In this document: piece by piece, positions 1 through 4,692 of the stretch
Position numbering within the stretch: the stretch's first letter is position 1
Layout: every line of letters starts with the position of its first letter
Source: Planctomycetaceae bacterium
GTDB taxonomy: Bacteria > Planctomycetota > Phycisphaerae > Phycisphaerales > SM1A02
DNA length: 5,592 nt
Direction of reading: 5' to 3'
Assembly: GCA_027488415.1 (NCBI GenBank)
Contig: JAIYBS010000007.1
Span: 1 to 5,592 of the forward strand
Program-made: the position numbers and the translations under genes
The notes under the pieces: generated by a model
Told to the model about the DNA's origin: nothing
The model's database searches: none
Seen by the model: the letters and a program-made list of their open reading frames with translations, nothing else

Positions 1-862
1 GCACCCGCGAGAGCTGGCTCGGCAGCTCGACGCGGTCGAAGTCGCCGATCACCAGCGACACGAGGTACGGGACGTGCGGCTTCTCCTGCTTCCAACGCCA
101 GACCTCGCGGTCGCCGAGTACCTCGTGCGAGAGCAGCGCGCCGTTCGCGCTTGCCTGGAAGCCCTTGGGCACGGTCACCACCAGCTCGGTGGCGAGACGG
201 ATGTTCGGGAAATCGTGGATCGGGAACCAGAAGTGGTTCGTCTCGGTCTGCCCCTGCGTGTGCACCTCGGCGGACCGCGCCGGCGCGACGCCGTCCACCG
301 CCGCCGTCGCCGGGCTGAAGGTCAGGCCGTCGAACGGCCGGTCGCACGAGTAGCGCACCAGGATCTCGGTCTCGCGCACCGCGCCGCCCGCCGCGCCGCG
401 GACGGGAACGAGCGGCTCGGCGAACCGCACCGACAGCGCGCTGCCGTCGTGCACGAACTCGGCCGGCTTGCCGTCCACCTCCACCGAGTCGATGCGGAGC
501 CCGTCGGCATCGAGCCGCAGCGCGCGCACCGGCATGCCGATGGGCGCGACGCGAAGGCGCTCGACCGCGGTGAAGCGCCGCTGCGCGAGGTCGGGGAAGT
601 CGAGCTCGAGGCGCATCGAGCGGTACTCGACCTGCGGGTCCGGCGGATAGTTGCGGTGGTCGCGGCCGGTCTTCTCGTCGAACGCGCCGTTCGACCGTCC
701 CTCGCCGGGCGCGACGAGCTCCATCCGCGCCGCACGCTCGAGACGGTGCGCGAGGCATCCGCACTCGAACTCGGCCTCCGCGACCGCGACGGCCGGGAGC
801 GCGAACAGCGGGAGTGCGAACAGCGCGAGCGACGCGGACCGGGGAGCGGTGGATCGTGCCAT
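1..862 (-). CDS. Secreted M1-family metallopeptidase (aminopeptidase N-like), N-terminal part only
   Basis: The minus strand stays open from the ATG at 862-860 to the window edge: 287 codons, no stop, C-terminus outside. Residues 1-28 form a signal peptide (Arg3 and Arg8, a Leu/Phe/Ala-rich core, AVA before the likely cleavage after Ala28), so the protein is probably exported to the periplasm or surface. Residues from about 65 on match the M1 N-terminal beta domain. The diagnostic stretch is HTQGQTE at 201-207, then HFWFPIHDFPN, VTVPKGF, ANGALLS and PHVPYLVSLVIGDFD; this is the family pattern QGE..(A)R.WFP..D.P, VTVP, SNG, YL.S...G.F. Family members are zinc peptidases that remove N-terminal residues from peptides. 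The zinc site (HEXXH plus a distal Glu) would lie beyond position 1, so catalytic competence cannot be judged. There is no clear Shine-Dalgarno; a TAGGGT hexamer sits 7 bases before ATG. The gene is divergent from pyrG. The family call is firm; the substrate is unknown. Confidence 0.85.
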   Translation of the reverse strand, partial: MARSTAPRSASLALFALPLFALPAVAVAEAEFECGCLAHRLERAARMELVAPGEGRSNGAFDEKTGRDHRNYPPDPQVEYRSMRLELDFPDLAQRRFTAVERLRVAPIGMPVRALRLDADGLRIDSVEVDGKPAEFVHDGSALSVRFAEPLVPVRGAAGGAVRETEILVRYSCDRPFDGLTFSPATAAVDGVAPARSAEVHTQGQTETNHFWFPIHDFPNIRLATELVVTVPKGFQASANGALLSHEVLGDREVWRWKQEKPHVPYLVSLVIGDFDRVELPSQLSRV

Positions 863-869
863 GATCGGA

Positions 870-875
870 ACCCTA
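870..875 (-). promoter_or_regulatory. Possible -10 element of the M1 peptidase gene
   Basis: On the minus strand this reads TAGGGT and ends 7 bases before the start codon at 862. That spacing would put the transcription start at or next to the ATG, giving a leaderless mRNA. No convincing -35 hexamer is visible 16-19 bases further upstream (the sequence there is GGAACT), so the call rests on position and on the same arrangement at other genes in the window. Confidence 0.25.
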
Positions 876-923
876 CCGCGGCGCGCGGCGCGAGTTCCGC
901 GACCCACGCGGATTCCGCGCGCA

Positions 924-947
924 TTCAAGCGGGAAACCCCGATTGAA
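924..947. repeat. Imperfect inverted repeat in the M1 peptidase/pyrG divergent region
   Basis: The arms are TTCAAGCGGG (924-933) and CCCGATTGAA (938-947), separated by AAAC. Nine of ten positions pair; only 929/942 mismatches. No T-run follows on either strand, so it is not an obvious intrinsic terminator. The right arm overlaps TTGAAC (943-948), the best -35 candidate for pyrG, so it could be an operator for a dimeric regulator. The binding protein is unknown. Confidence 0.4.
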
Positions 948-972
948 CCGCCCCGCGCGCCCGTGCTACCGT
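943..972 (+). promoter_or_regulatory. Candidate pyrG promoter (TTGAAC - 18 bp - TACCGT)
   Basis: TTGAAC at 943-948 matches four of six positions of the sigma-70 -35 consensus. TACCGT at 967-972 fits the TANNNT pattern of a -10 element, with an 18-base spacer. The -10 ends 5 bases before the pyrG ATG, so transcription would begin at about the start codon. No Shine-Dalgarno sequence precedes the ATG, which fits a leaderless message. I see no pyrimidine-run attenuator of the kind known for Bacillus pyrG, although with so short a leader there would be no room for one. Confidence 0.35.
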
Positions 973-977
973 ATGCC

Positions 978-2849
978 ATGCCCCTCACGGACGGTCACGG
1001 CACCCACCACCCGCAGTTCGACCCCGCGCCGGAGCCCGCCTCGGGCGGCTTCTTGGCGCAGTTCGGCGCCTCGGACGAGTCGAGCGAGGGCTTCAGCCCG
1101 ACCCCGCGCGGCTACCAGCCCGGCCGGACCAAGTACGTCGTCGTCATCGGCACGGTGATGAGCGGCCTCGGCAAGGGCATCTTCTCCAGCTCGCTCGCCA
1201 AGCTCCTCAAGGACAAGGGACTCTCGGTCGCCCCCATCAAGATGGAGGGCTACCTCAACATCGACAGCGGCACGCTGAACCCGTACCGCCACGGCGAGGT
1301 GTTCGTGCTCGAGGACGGCCTCGAGACCGACATGGACCTCGGCACCTACGAGCGGGTGCTCAACCAGAACCTCTCGCGCCGCAACTTCGTCACCGCGGGC
1401 CAGATCTACACCGAGATCCTCGAGCGCGAGCGGCGCGGCGGATACCTCGGTCGCGACGTGCAGATGATCCCGCACGTCACCGGCGTCGTGAAGATGCGCC
1501 TGCGCGAGCTGGCGATGACCGGCAACGAGGGCAGGCCCTGCGACGTGGTCTTCGTCGAGGTCGGCGGCACCGCCGGCGACTACGAGAACGGCTTCTACAT
1601 CGAGGCGCTGCGCGAGCCCGCGTTCGAGGAAGGCCCCGAGACCTGCTCCTTCGTCGCGCTCACGTACATCCTCGAGCCGTCGATCCTCGGCGAGCAGAAG
1701 TCGAAGGCGGCGCAGCTCGGCATCAAGCGCCTCATGGAGGCGGGCGTCCAGCCGCAGCTCATCGCCTGCCGCGCGAAGAACCCGGTCAACGACAAGGTGA
1801 TGCAGAAGATCGCGATGTTCTCGAACGTCCCGATGCGCCGCATCTTCTCGATGCACGACCGCACCAGCATCTACTCGATCCCGGACGCGATGCGCGAGGG
1901 CGGGCTCGACCGCGAGATCCTCTCGATCCTCAAGCTGCACGACCGCGTCAACACCGTGCAGGAGGACCGCGAGCGCGTCACCTGGAGCGCGTTCACGCAG
2001 CGCATGTCCGCGCCGCGCACGCACAAGGTGAAGATCGGCGTCCTCGGCAAGTACGCGAGCCTGCGCGACGCCTACGCGTCGATCGACAAGGCGATCGAGC
2101 ACTGCGGCACGGCGCTCGGCACGGAGATCGAGACCGAGTGGCTCGACACCAGCGACGTCGACACGCTCGCGCGGGCGAAGGAGCTGGTCTCGCGGTTCGA
2201 CGGCGTGATCGTGCCGGGCGGCTTCGGCATGCGCGGCGTCGAGGGCAAGGTCCGCTGCGTGCAGGCCGCGCGGCTCGAGCGGGTGCCCTTCCTCGGCATC
2301 TGCCTCGGCTTCCAGGTCGCGGTCATCGAGTACGCGCGAAACGTCCTCGGCTGGTCCGACGCGCACAGCACCGAGTTCGACCCGGCCACGAAGCACCCGG
2401 TGATCAGCGAGCTTCCCGACCAGAAGCGGCTCGAGGGCATCATGGGCGGCACCATGCGCCTCGGCGCGCAGGACGTGCAGATCGAGCGCGGCACCCTCGC
2501 GCACATGCTCTTCGGCGGCAAGGACCTCGTGCGCGAGCGCTTCCGCCACCGCTACGAGGTGGAGCCGAAGGACATCACCGCGCTCGCCGCCGGCGGGCTG
2601 GTCTTCAGCGGACGGCACCCGAAGCACCCGATCATGCAGGTGCTCGAGCTGCCCGTGGGCACCCACCCGTACTTCATCGGCGCGCAGTTCCACCCCGAGC
2701 TGACGAGCCGGCCGCTCTCCCCGCAGCCGATGTTCATGGGCCTCGTCGCGGCGGCGATCGCCCGCCGCGAGCCCGAGTTCGCGCAGACCGAGCTCGGCCG
2801 CCGCTGGGTCCGCGCGGCGAACGGGACCGGCGCGCCGGTCACCGCGTGA
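978..2849 (+). CDS. pyrG: CTP synthase (glutamine-hydrolysing), divergent and extended form
   Basis: CTP synthase makes CTP from UTP, ATP and glutamine, the last step of de novo pyrimidine nucleotide synthesis in the cytosol. The protein is 623 residues against about 545 in E. coli. It has a Pro/His/Gly-rich N-terminal extension of about 48 residues and a C-terminal tail of about 20. The synthase domain has the P-loop GTVMSGLGKG (58-67, Lys66 = E. coli Lys18), ETDMDLG with the Mg-binding Asp120, and VEVGGTAGD with Glu194. The class I glutaminase domain has PGGFGMRGVEGK, GICLGFQ with nucleophile Cys442, GGTMRLGAQ, and QFHPE with His572 and Glu574, so the triad is complete. Several near-invariant synthase-domain motifs differ: KLDPY is KMEGY, KTKPTQ is KSKAAQ (241-246), and GDIES is GDYEN. 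The open frame continues upstream of 978, but that part overlaps the M1 gene and looks non-coding. The ATG at 978 follows a promoter-like element. An in-frame ATG at the VMSGLG motif is too late to be the start. Confidence 0.95.
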   Translation: MPLTDGHGTHHPQFDPAPEPASGGFLAQFGASDESSEGFSPTPRGYQPGRTKYVVVIGTVMSGLGKGIFSSSLAKLLKDKGLSVAPIKMEGYLNIDSGTLNPYRHGEVFVLEDGLETDMDLGTYERVLNQNLSRRNFVTAGQIYTEILERERRGGYLGRDVQMIPHVTGVVKMRLRELAMTGNEGRPCDVVFVEVGGTAGDYENGFYIEALREPAFEEGPETCSFVALTYILEPSILGEQKSKAAQLGIKRLMEAGVQPQLIACRAKNPVNDKVMQKIAMFSNVPMRRIFSMHDRTSIYSIPDAMREGGLDREILSILKLHDRVNTVQEDRERVTWSAFTQRMSAPRTHKVKIGVLGKYASLRDAYASIDKAIEHCGTALGTEIETEWLDTSDVDTLARAKELVSRFDGVIVPGGFGMRGVEGKVRCVQAARLERVPFLGICLGFQVAVIEYARNVLGWSDAHSTEFDPATKHPVISELPDQKRLEGIMGGTMRLGAQDVQIERGTLAHMLFGGKDLVRERFRHRYEVEPKDITALAAGGLVFSGRHPKHPIMQVLELPVGTHPYFIGAQFHPELTSRPLSPQPMFMGLVAAAIARREPEFAQTELGRRWVRAANGTGAPVTA

Positions 2850-2903
2850 GCGCGGGCTACGGCCTCGGACACCGCGCCGGCCGCGTCCCGCGACCGGATA
2901 AGC

Positions 2904-2917
2904 GGCGGTTTCCCGCC
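2904..2917 (+). terminator. Weak hairpin downstream of pyrG, possible terminator
   Basis: GGCGG (2904-2908) pairs with CCGCC (2913-2917) around a TTTC loop. There is no T-run after the stem, so intrinsic termination is doubtful; it may only protect the 3' end of the mRNA or be chance in GC-rich DNA. It lies between the pyrG stop and the next tRNA promoter, where a terminator would be expected. Confidence 0.2.
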
Positions 2918-2942
2918 CTGCCACCGTACTGACGGCCCGCGC

Positions 2943-2948
2943 TATCAT
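2943..2948 (+). promoter_or_regulatory. Possible -10 element of the tRNA gene
   Basis: TATCAT matches five of six positions of the -10 consensus and ends 22 bases before the first tRNA nucleotide, a normal distance for a short 5' leader removed by RNase P. No good -35 hexamer is seen 16-19 bases upstream; CTGACG at 2929-2934 is too close. Confidence 0.4.
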
Positions 2949-2970
2949 CCCCGATCCGATTTCGTGCCTC

Positions 2971-3044
2971 GCCGATGTAGCTCAGATGGTTAGAGCGAGG
3001 GATTCATAAACCCTAGGTCGGCGGTTCGACTCCGCCCATCGGCA
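2971..3044 (+). tRNA. tRNA with CAT anticodon, probably elongator tRNA-Met
   Basis: A complete cloverleaf can be drawn. The 7-bp acceptor stem GCCGATG/CATCGGC pairs fully. The D-arm is GCTC/GAGC with a GG-containing loop. The anticodon loop TTCATAA has CAT at 3005-3007. The variable loop is AGGTC, the T-arm is GGCGG/CCGCC with loop TTCGACT, and the discriminator is A. G1-C72 and the lack of three G-C pairs next to the loop argue against the initiator. The layout (GTGTAGCTCAG-like start, AGGTCGG before the T-stem) resembles bacterial elongator tRNA-Met. A tRNA-Ile2 with lysidine at C34 cannot be excluded. Only ACC then T is encoded at the 3' end, so CCA must be completed by the CCA-adding enzyme. 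Oddity: positions 31 and 39 (3002 and 3010) are both A, so the anticodon stem has four pairs plus an A-A mismatch. Confidence 0.93.
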
Positions 3045-3049
3045 CCTCT

Positions 3050-3084
3050 GAACGCCCGCGCCACCCGCGCGGGCGTTCGCGTTT
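3050..3084 (+). terminator. Rho-independent terminator after the tRNA
   Basis: GAACGCCCGCGC (3050-3061) and GCGCGGGCGTTC (3067-3078) form a perfect 12-bp GC-rich stem with a CACCC loop. It begins six bases after the tRNA's discriminator base and is followed by GCGTTT. The T-run is short, but stem quality and position make this the likely end of the tRNA transcript, separating it from the nucleosidase gene. Confidence 0.75.
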
Positions 3085-3086
3085 CA

Positions 3087-3120
3087 GGAACATGCGCCCG
3101 GGCCCCCCGGCGTATGTTCC
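3087..3120 (+). repeat. Strong hairpin / inverted repeat just before the MTA nucleosidase start
   Basis: GGAACATGCGCC (3087-3098) and GGCGTATGTTCC (3109-3120) are complementary over 12 positions, with one T opposite G (a G-U pair if transcribed), around a 10-base GC-rich interval. It is separate from the terminator that ends at 3084. The right arm contains TATGTT, the likely -10 of the next gene. If that promoter is used, the repeat would work as DNA (an operator) rather than as an mRNA leader. If transcription comes from upstream, it would be a hairpin 4 bases before the start codon. There is no T-run after it. Confidence 0.55.
3113..3118 (+). promoter_or_regulatory. Possible -10 element of the MTA nucleosidase gene
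   Basis: TATGTT fits TANNNT and ends 6 bases before the ATG at 3125, which would place the transcription start on the start codon. No clear -35 is visible; the upstream DNA is taken up by the left arm of the inverted repeat. There is no Shine-Dalgarno sequence before the ATG. Confidence 0.35.
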
Positions 3121-3124
3121 CCCG

Positions 3125-3895
3125 ATGCACGCCGACCCCACCCCGGACCCCGCCGAGACCACCGTCGAGCGCGTCGCCCTCCTCTTCGCGCTCGAGGCGG
3201 AGGCGATGCCGCTCGTCGAGCGCCTGATGCTCGCCGAGCAGCCCGCGGTCGATCCCTGCCTCCGGCAGCGCCACTTCGCGGGCACGGTCGGCACGGTCCA
3301 CGTCGACCTGCTCACCAACGGCACCGACCCGCGGTCCGGCACCGACCGCGTCGGCACGGACGCCGCGACGATGGCCGCATACATGGCAATCCGCAAGCTC
3401 GCGCCCGATCTGCTCGTGAATGCGGGCACCTGCGGGGGCTTCGAGGCCCAGGGCGGCCACGTCGGCGACATCTACCTCTCGAGCGGCGACCTGCTCTTCC
3501 ACGACCGGCGGATCCCGATCGACGGCTTCCTCATCCAGGCCGAGGGGCGCTGGCCCGCCACGCCCGCGCCGCGCCTCGCCGCCGCCATCGGCGCGAAGCC
3601 GGGCATCGTCAGCACCGGCAACAGCCTCGACTTCACGGCCGCGGAGCTCGACTTCCTCCGCCGCGAGGGCGTCTCGGCGAAGGACATGGAAGCGACCGCG
3701 ATCGCCCAGGTCTGCGTGCAGTGCGGCGTGCCGTTCGTCGCGGTGAAGGCCGTGACCGACCTCGTCGACCACCCCGAGCCGGTGCAGGAGGCGTTCCTCC
3801 GCAACCTGCGGATGGTCAGCGCGCTGCTCGCCGAGCGCCTCGAAGCCGGCGTCCGCTGGCTCGGAGCGCACCCGCGGCGGATCGCGGATCTCTGA
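3125..3895 (+). CDS. 5'-methylthioadenosine nucleosidase, plant-type (MTN-like)
   Basis: This 256-residue protein belongs to the PNP/UDP phosphorylase nucleosidase superfamily. It is expected to cleave 5'-methylthioadenosine (perhaps also S-adenosylhomocysteine) to adenine plus the thioribose, feeding methionine and adenine salvage in the cytosol. The key residues align with E. coli MtnN: Glu26 in FALEAEA (Glu12), Glu189 in KDMEATAIA (Glu174) and Asp212 in VTDLVD (Asp197), with the Glu-Asp spacing of 23 kept. The text is closer to plant MTN, as I remember Arabidopsis MTN1. Shared strings are VGT followed about 15 residues on by PD..(I/V)NAGTCGGF, GD..L, FHDRRIPI, STG.SLD, KDME, and KAVTDLVD then EEFL/EAFL. 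Start: the frame opens at 3092, but those 11 codons lie in a hairpin and precede a -10-like element, so 3125 is preferred. It lies between two tRNA genes and is convergent with tRNA-Arg, 23 bases apart. MTA versus SAH preference cannot be read from sequence. Confidence 0.9.
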   Translation: MHADPTPDPAETTVERVALLFALEAEAMPLVERLMLAEQPAVDPCLRQRHFAGTVGTVHVDLLTNGTDPRSGTDRVGTDAATMAAYMAIRKLAPDLLVNAGTCGGFEAQGGHVGDIYLSSGDLLFHDRRIPIDGFLIQAEGRWPATPAPRLAAAIGAKPGIVSTGNSLDFTAAELDFLRREGVSAKDMEATAIAQVCVQCGVPFVAVKAVTDLVDHPEPVQEAFLRNLRMVSALLAERLEAGVRWLGAHPRRIADL

Positions 3896-3918
3896 TCGCG
3901 AAACCACCGGGCGCGGAA

Positions 3919-3992
3919 CGCCCCAGGCGCGGCTCGAACGCGCGACCTCCAGTTTAGGAAACCGGTGCTCTATCCAACTGAGCTACTGGGGC
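3919..3992 (-). tRNA. tRNA-Arg (CCT anticodon)
   Basis: The minus strand folds into a full cloverleaf. It has acceptor GCCCCAG/CTGGGGC, D-arm GCTC/GAGC with loop AGTTGGATA, and anticodon stem CCGGT/ACTGG (one G-T wobble). The loop is TTCCTAA, giving CCT at 34-36. The variable loop is AGGTC, the T-arm GCGCG/CGCGC with loop TTCGAGC, and the discriminator G. It reads AGG, a rare Arg codon in a GC-rich genome. CCA is not encoded (GTTCC follows the acceptor stem). The gene is 22 bases downstream of the small membrane-protein gene on the same strand and may be processed from a shared transcript. Its 3' end faces the nucleosidase gene, with no strong terminator hairpin between them. Confidence 0.95.
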
Positions 3993-4014
3993 TTGATCGC
4001 CCGGGGCGCGCGGC

Positions 4015-4128
4015 TCACTTGCCGCCGCCCGCGCCGTCACGCTCGGCCTTGGCGTCCGCGAAATAGACGAGCGCCCAGATCGAGAGGAAGACAACCCACG
4101 CTGCGTTGGCGAAGAGGACGGGCCACAT
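4015..4128 (-). CDS. Small single-pass membrane protein, 37 residues, unknown function
   Basis: The frame runs from ATG (4128-4126) to TGA (4017-4015). Residues 2-23 are strongly hydrophobic and Trp/Phe/Val-rich, ending in ALVYF; a short charged and Gly-rich tail follows (DAKAERDGAGGGK). Positive charges after the helix suggest the tail is cytoplasmic. Support for a real gene: about nine in ten third codon positions are G or C, the hydrophobic composition is clear, and the start lies 9 bases after a TATACT hexamer in a tight divergent arrangement with trmL. The frame stays open far upstream, but that part lies opposite trmL and looks like a shadow. The gene ends 22 bases before tRNA-Arg. I do not recognise a family. 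Single-helix subunits of membrane complexes have this architecture, but nothing here assigns one. Confidence 0.55.
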   Translation of the reverse strand: MWPVLFANAAWVVFLSIWALVYFADAKAERDGAGGGK

Positions 4129-4137
4129 GGTCGGGAG

Positions 4138-4145
4138 AGTATACC
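4138..4145. promoter_or_regulatory. Candidate bidirectional -10 element (GTATAC palindrome) between the small membrane gene and trmL
   Basis: GTATAC at 4139-4144 is a perfect 6-bp palindrome. Read rightwards it gives TATACC, 10 bases before the trmL ATG. Read leftwards it gives TATACT, 9 bases before the small-gene ATG. The two start codons are only 27 bases apart, so both promoters must overlap here, and either transcript could have only a few untranslated bases. No consensus -35 is visible on either side, and neither start has a Shine-Dalgarno sequence. Confidence 0.4.
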
Positions 4146-4155
4146 CGTAACCGGA

Positions 4156-4668
4156 ATGGCCGACCCGCGCCCGAAACCCCGCTTCCACGTGGTGCTCTAC
4201 CAGCCGCAGATCCCGAACAACACGGGCAACATCGGCCGCACCTGCATGGCCACCGGCTGCCGGCTGCACATCGTCCACCCGATCAGCTTCCAGATGGACG
4301 AGAAGGCGCGCCGCCGCGCAGGACTCGACTACTGGGAAGCCGTGGACTGCGTCGAGCACGCCTCGTGGGACGCGTTCCTCGGCACGGAGCGCCCGCCGCG
4401 CCTCTGGCTCTACACGACGAAGGGCGCGCGCCCGCACTGGGACGCGACCTTCGCGGAGGGCGACTACCTGCTCTTCGGCCAGGAGAACGGCGGCGTTCCC
4501 GACGCGCTTCACGACTGGGTCGACGCCCACCACGGCAGTGACCACCGGCTGACGCTGCCCATGCTCCCCGACCCGCGCGCGCGCAGCCTCAACCTCGCGA
4601 CCGCGGTGGCATGCGGCATCTACGAGGGCCTGCGCCAGACCGGCGGCATCGCTTCCGGGCATGCCTGA
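4156..4668 (+). CDS. trmL: tRNA (cytidine/uridine-34 2'-O)-methyltransferase TrmL, SPOUT family
   Basis: The 170-residue product aligns over its whole length with E. coli TrmL (YibK, about 157 residues). That enzyme 2'-O-methylates the wobble base of tRNA-Leu (CAA and UAA) using S-adenosylmethionine. Visible SPOUT landmarks are VVLYQPQIPNNTGNIGRTC (12-30), RLHIVHP, RRAGLDYWE, LFGQENGGVP (106-115), LPMLPDPRARSLNLATAV (134-151) and IYEGLRQ. These form the trefoil-knot cofactor site; the family normally works as a dimer in the cytosol. Two family positions differ: the usual FGPETRGLP is FGQENGGVP, so its Arg is Gly113, and two residues (Ala-Arg) precede RSLNL. They may be lineage variation or a change in tRNA recognition. 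The ATG at 4156 gives a normal N-terminus. The gene is divergent from the small membrane-protein gene and followed by the pilin-like gene 49 bases on. Target base and tRNA are inferred from the family. Confidence 0.93.
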   Translation: MADPRPKPRFHVVLYQPQIPNNTGNIGRTCMATGCRLHIVHPISFQMDEKARRRAGLDYWEAVDCVEHASWDAFLGTERPPRLWLYTTKGARPHWDATFAEGDYLLFGQENGGVPDALHDWVDAHHGSDHRLTLPMLPDPRARSLNLATAVACGIYEGLRQTGGIASGHA

Positions 4669-4692
4669 GCATCAACCGCGCCGCCCCGTCCG

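Noticed and set aside
74..946. Open frame of 290 codons on the plus strand
   Set aside because: It lies opposite the M1 peptidase gene, whose signal peptide and family motifs are clear. The plus-strand translation is an Arg/Ala/Glu-rich shadow.
651..977. Upstream in-frame extension of pyrG (109 further codons)
   Set aside because: It overlaps the start of the M1 gene and the divergent promoter region, and it reads as Arg/Ser/Pro-rich non-coding text.
2881..2898. CGCG-TCC-CGCG hairpin after pyrG
   Set aside because: A four-base-pair stem of CG repeats is expected by chance in sequence this GC-rich.
966..2948. Long open frame of 660 codons on the minus strand opposite pyrG
   Set aside because: It is antisense to a clear CTP synthase gene. 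Its translation is Arg/Ala/His/Asp/Leu-rich low-complexity text with no domain, typical of the complement of a GC-rich gene.
3092..3124. Upstream ATG as start of the MTA nucleosidase
   Set aside because: The 11 extra codons lie within a hairpin and over the -10-like TATGTT, with no ribosome site. The family core begins well after 3125. Kept only as an alternative.
3880..3901. Short GATC/GCG inverted repeat at the end of the nucleosidase gene as a bidirectional terminator
   Set aside because: The stem is short with a bulge, lies mostly inside the coding end, and has no T-run on either side.
2990..3907. Open frames on the minus strand opposite the nucleosidase gene
   Set aside because: They overlap the tRNA and the nucleosidase gene in antisense and show no recognisable domain.
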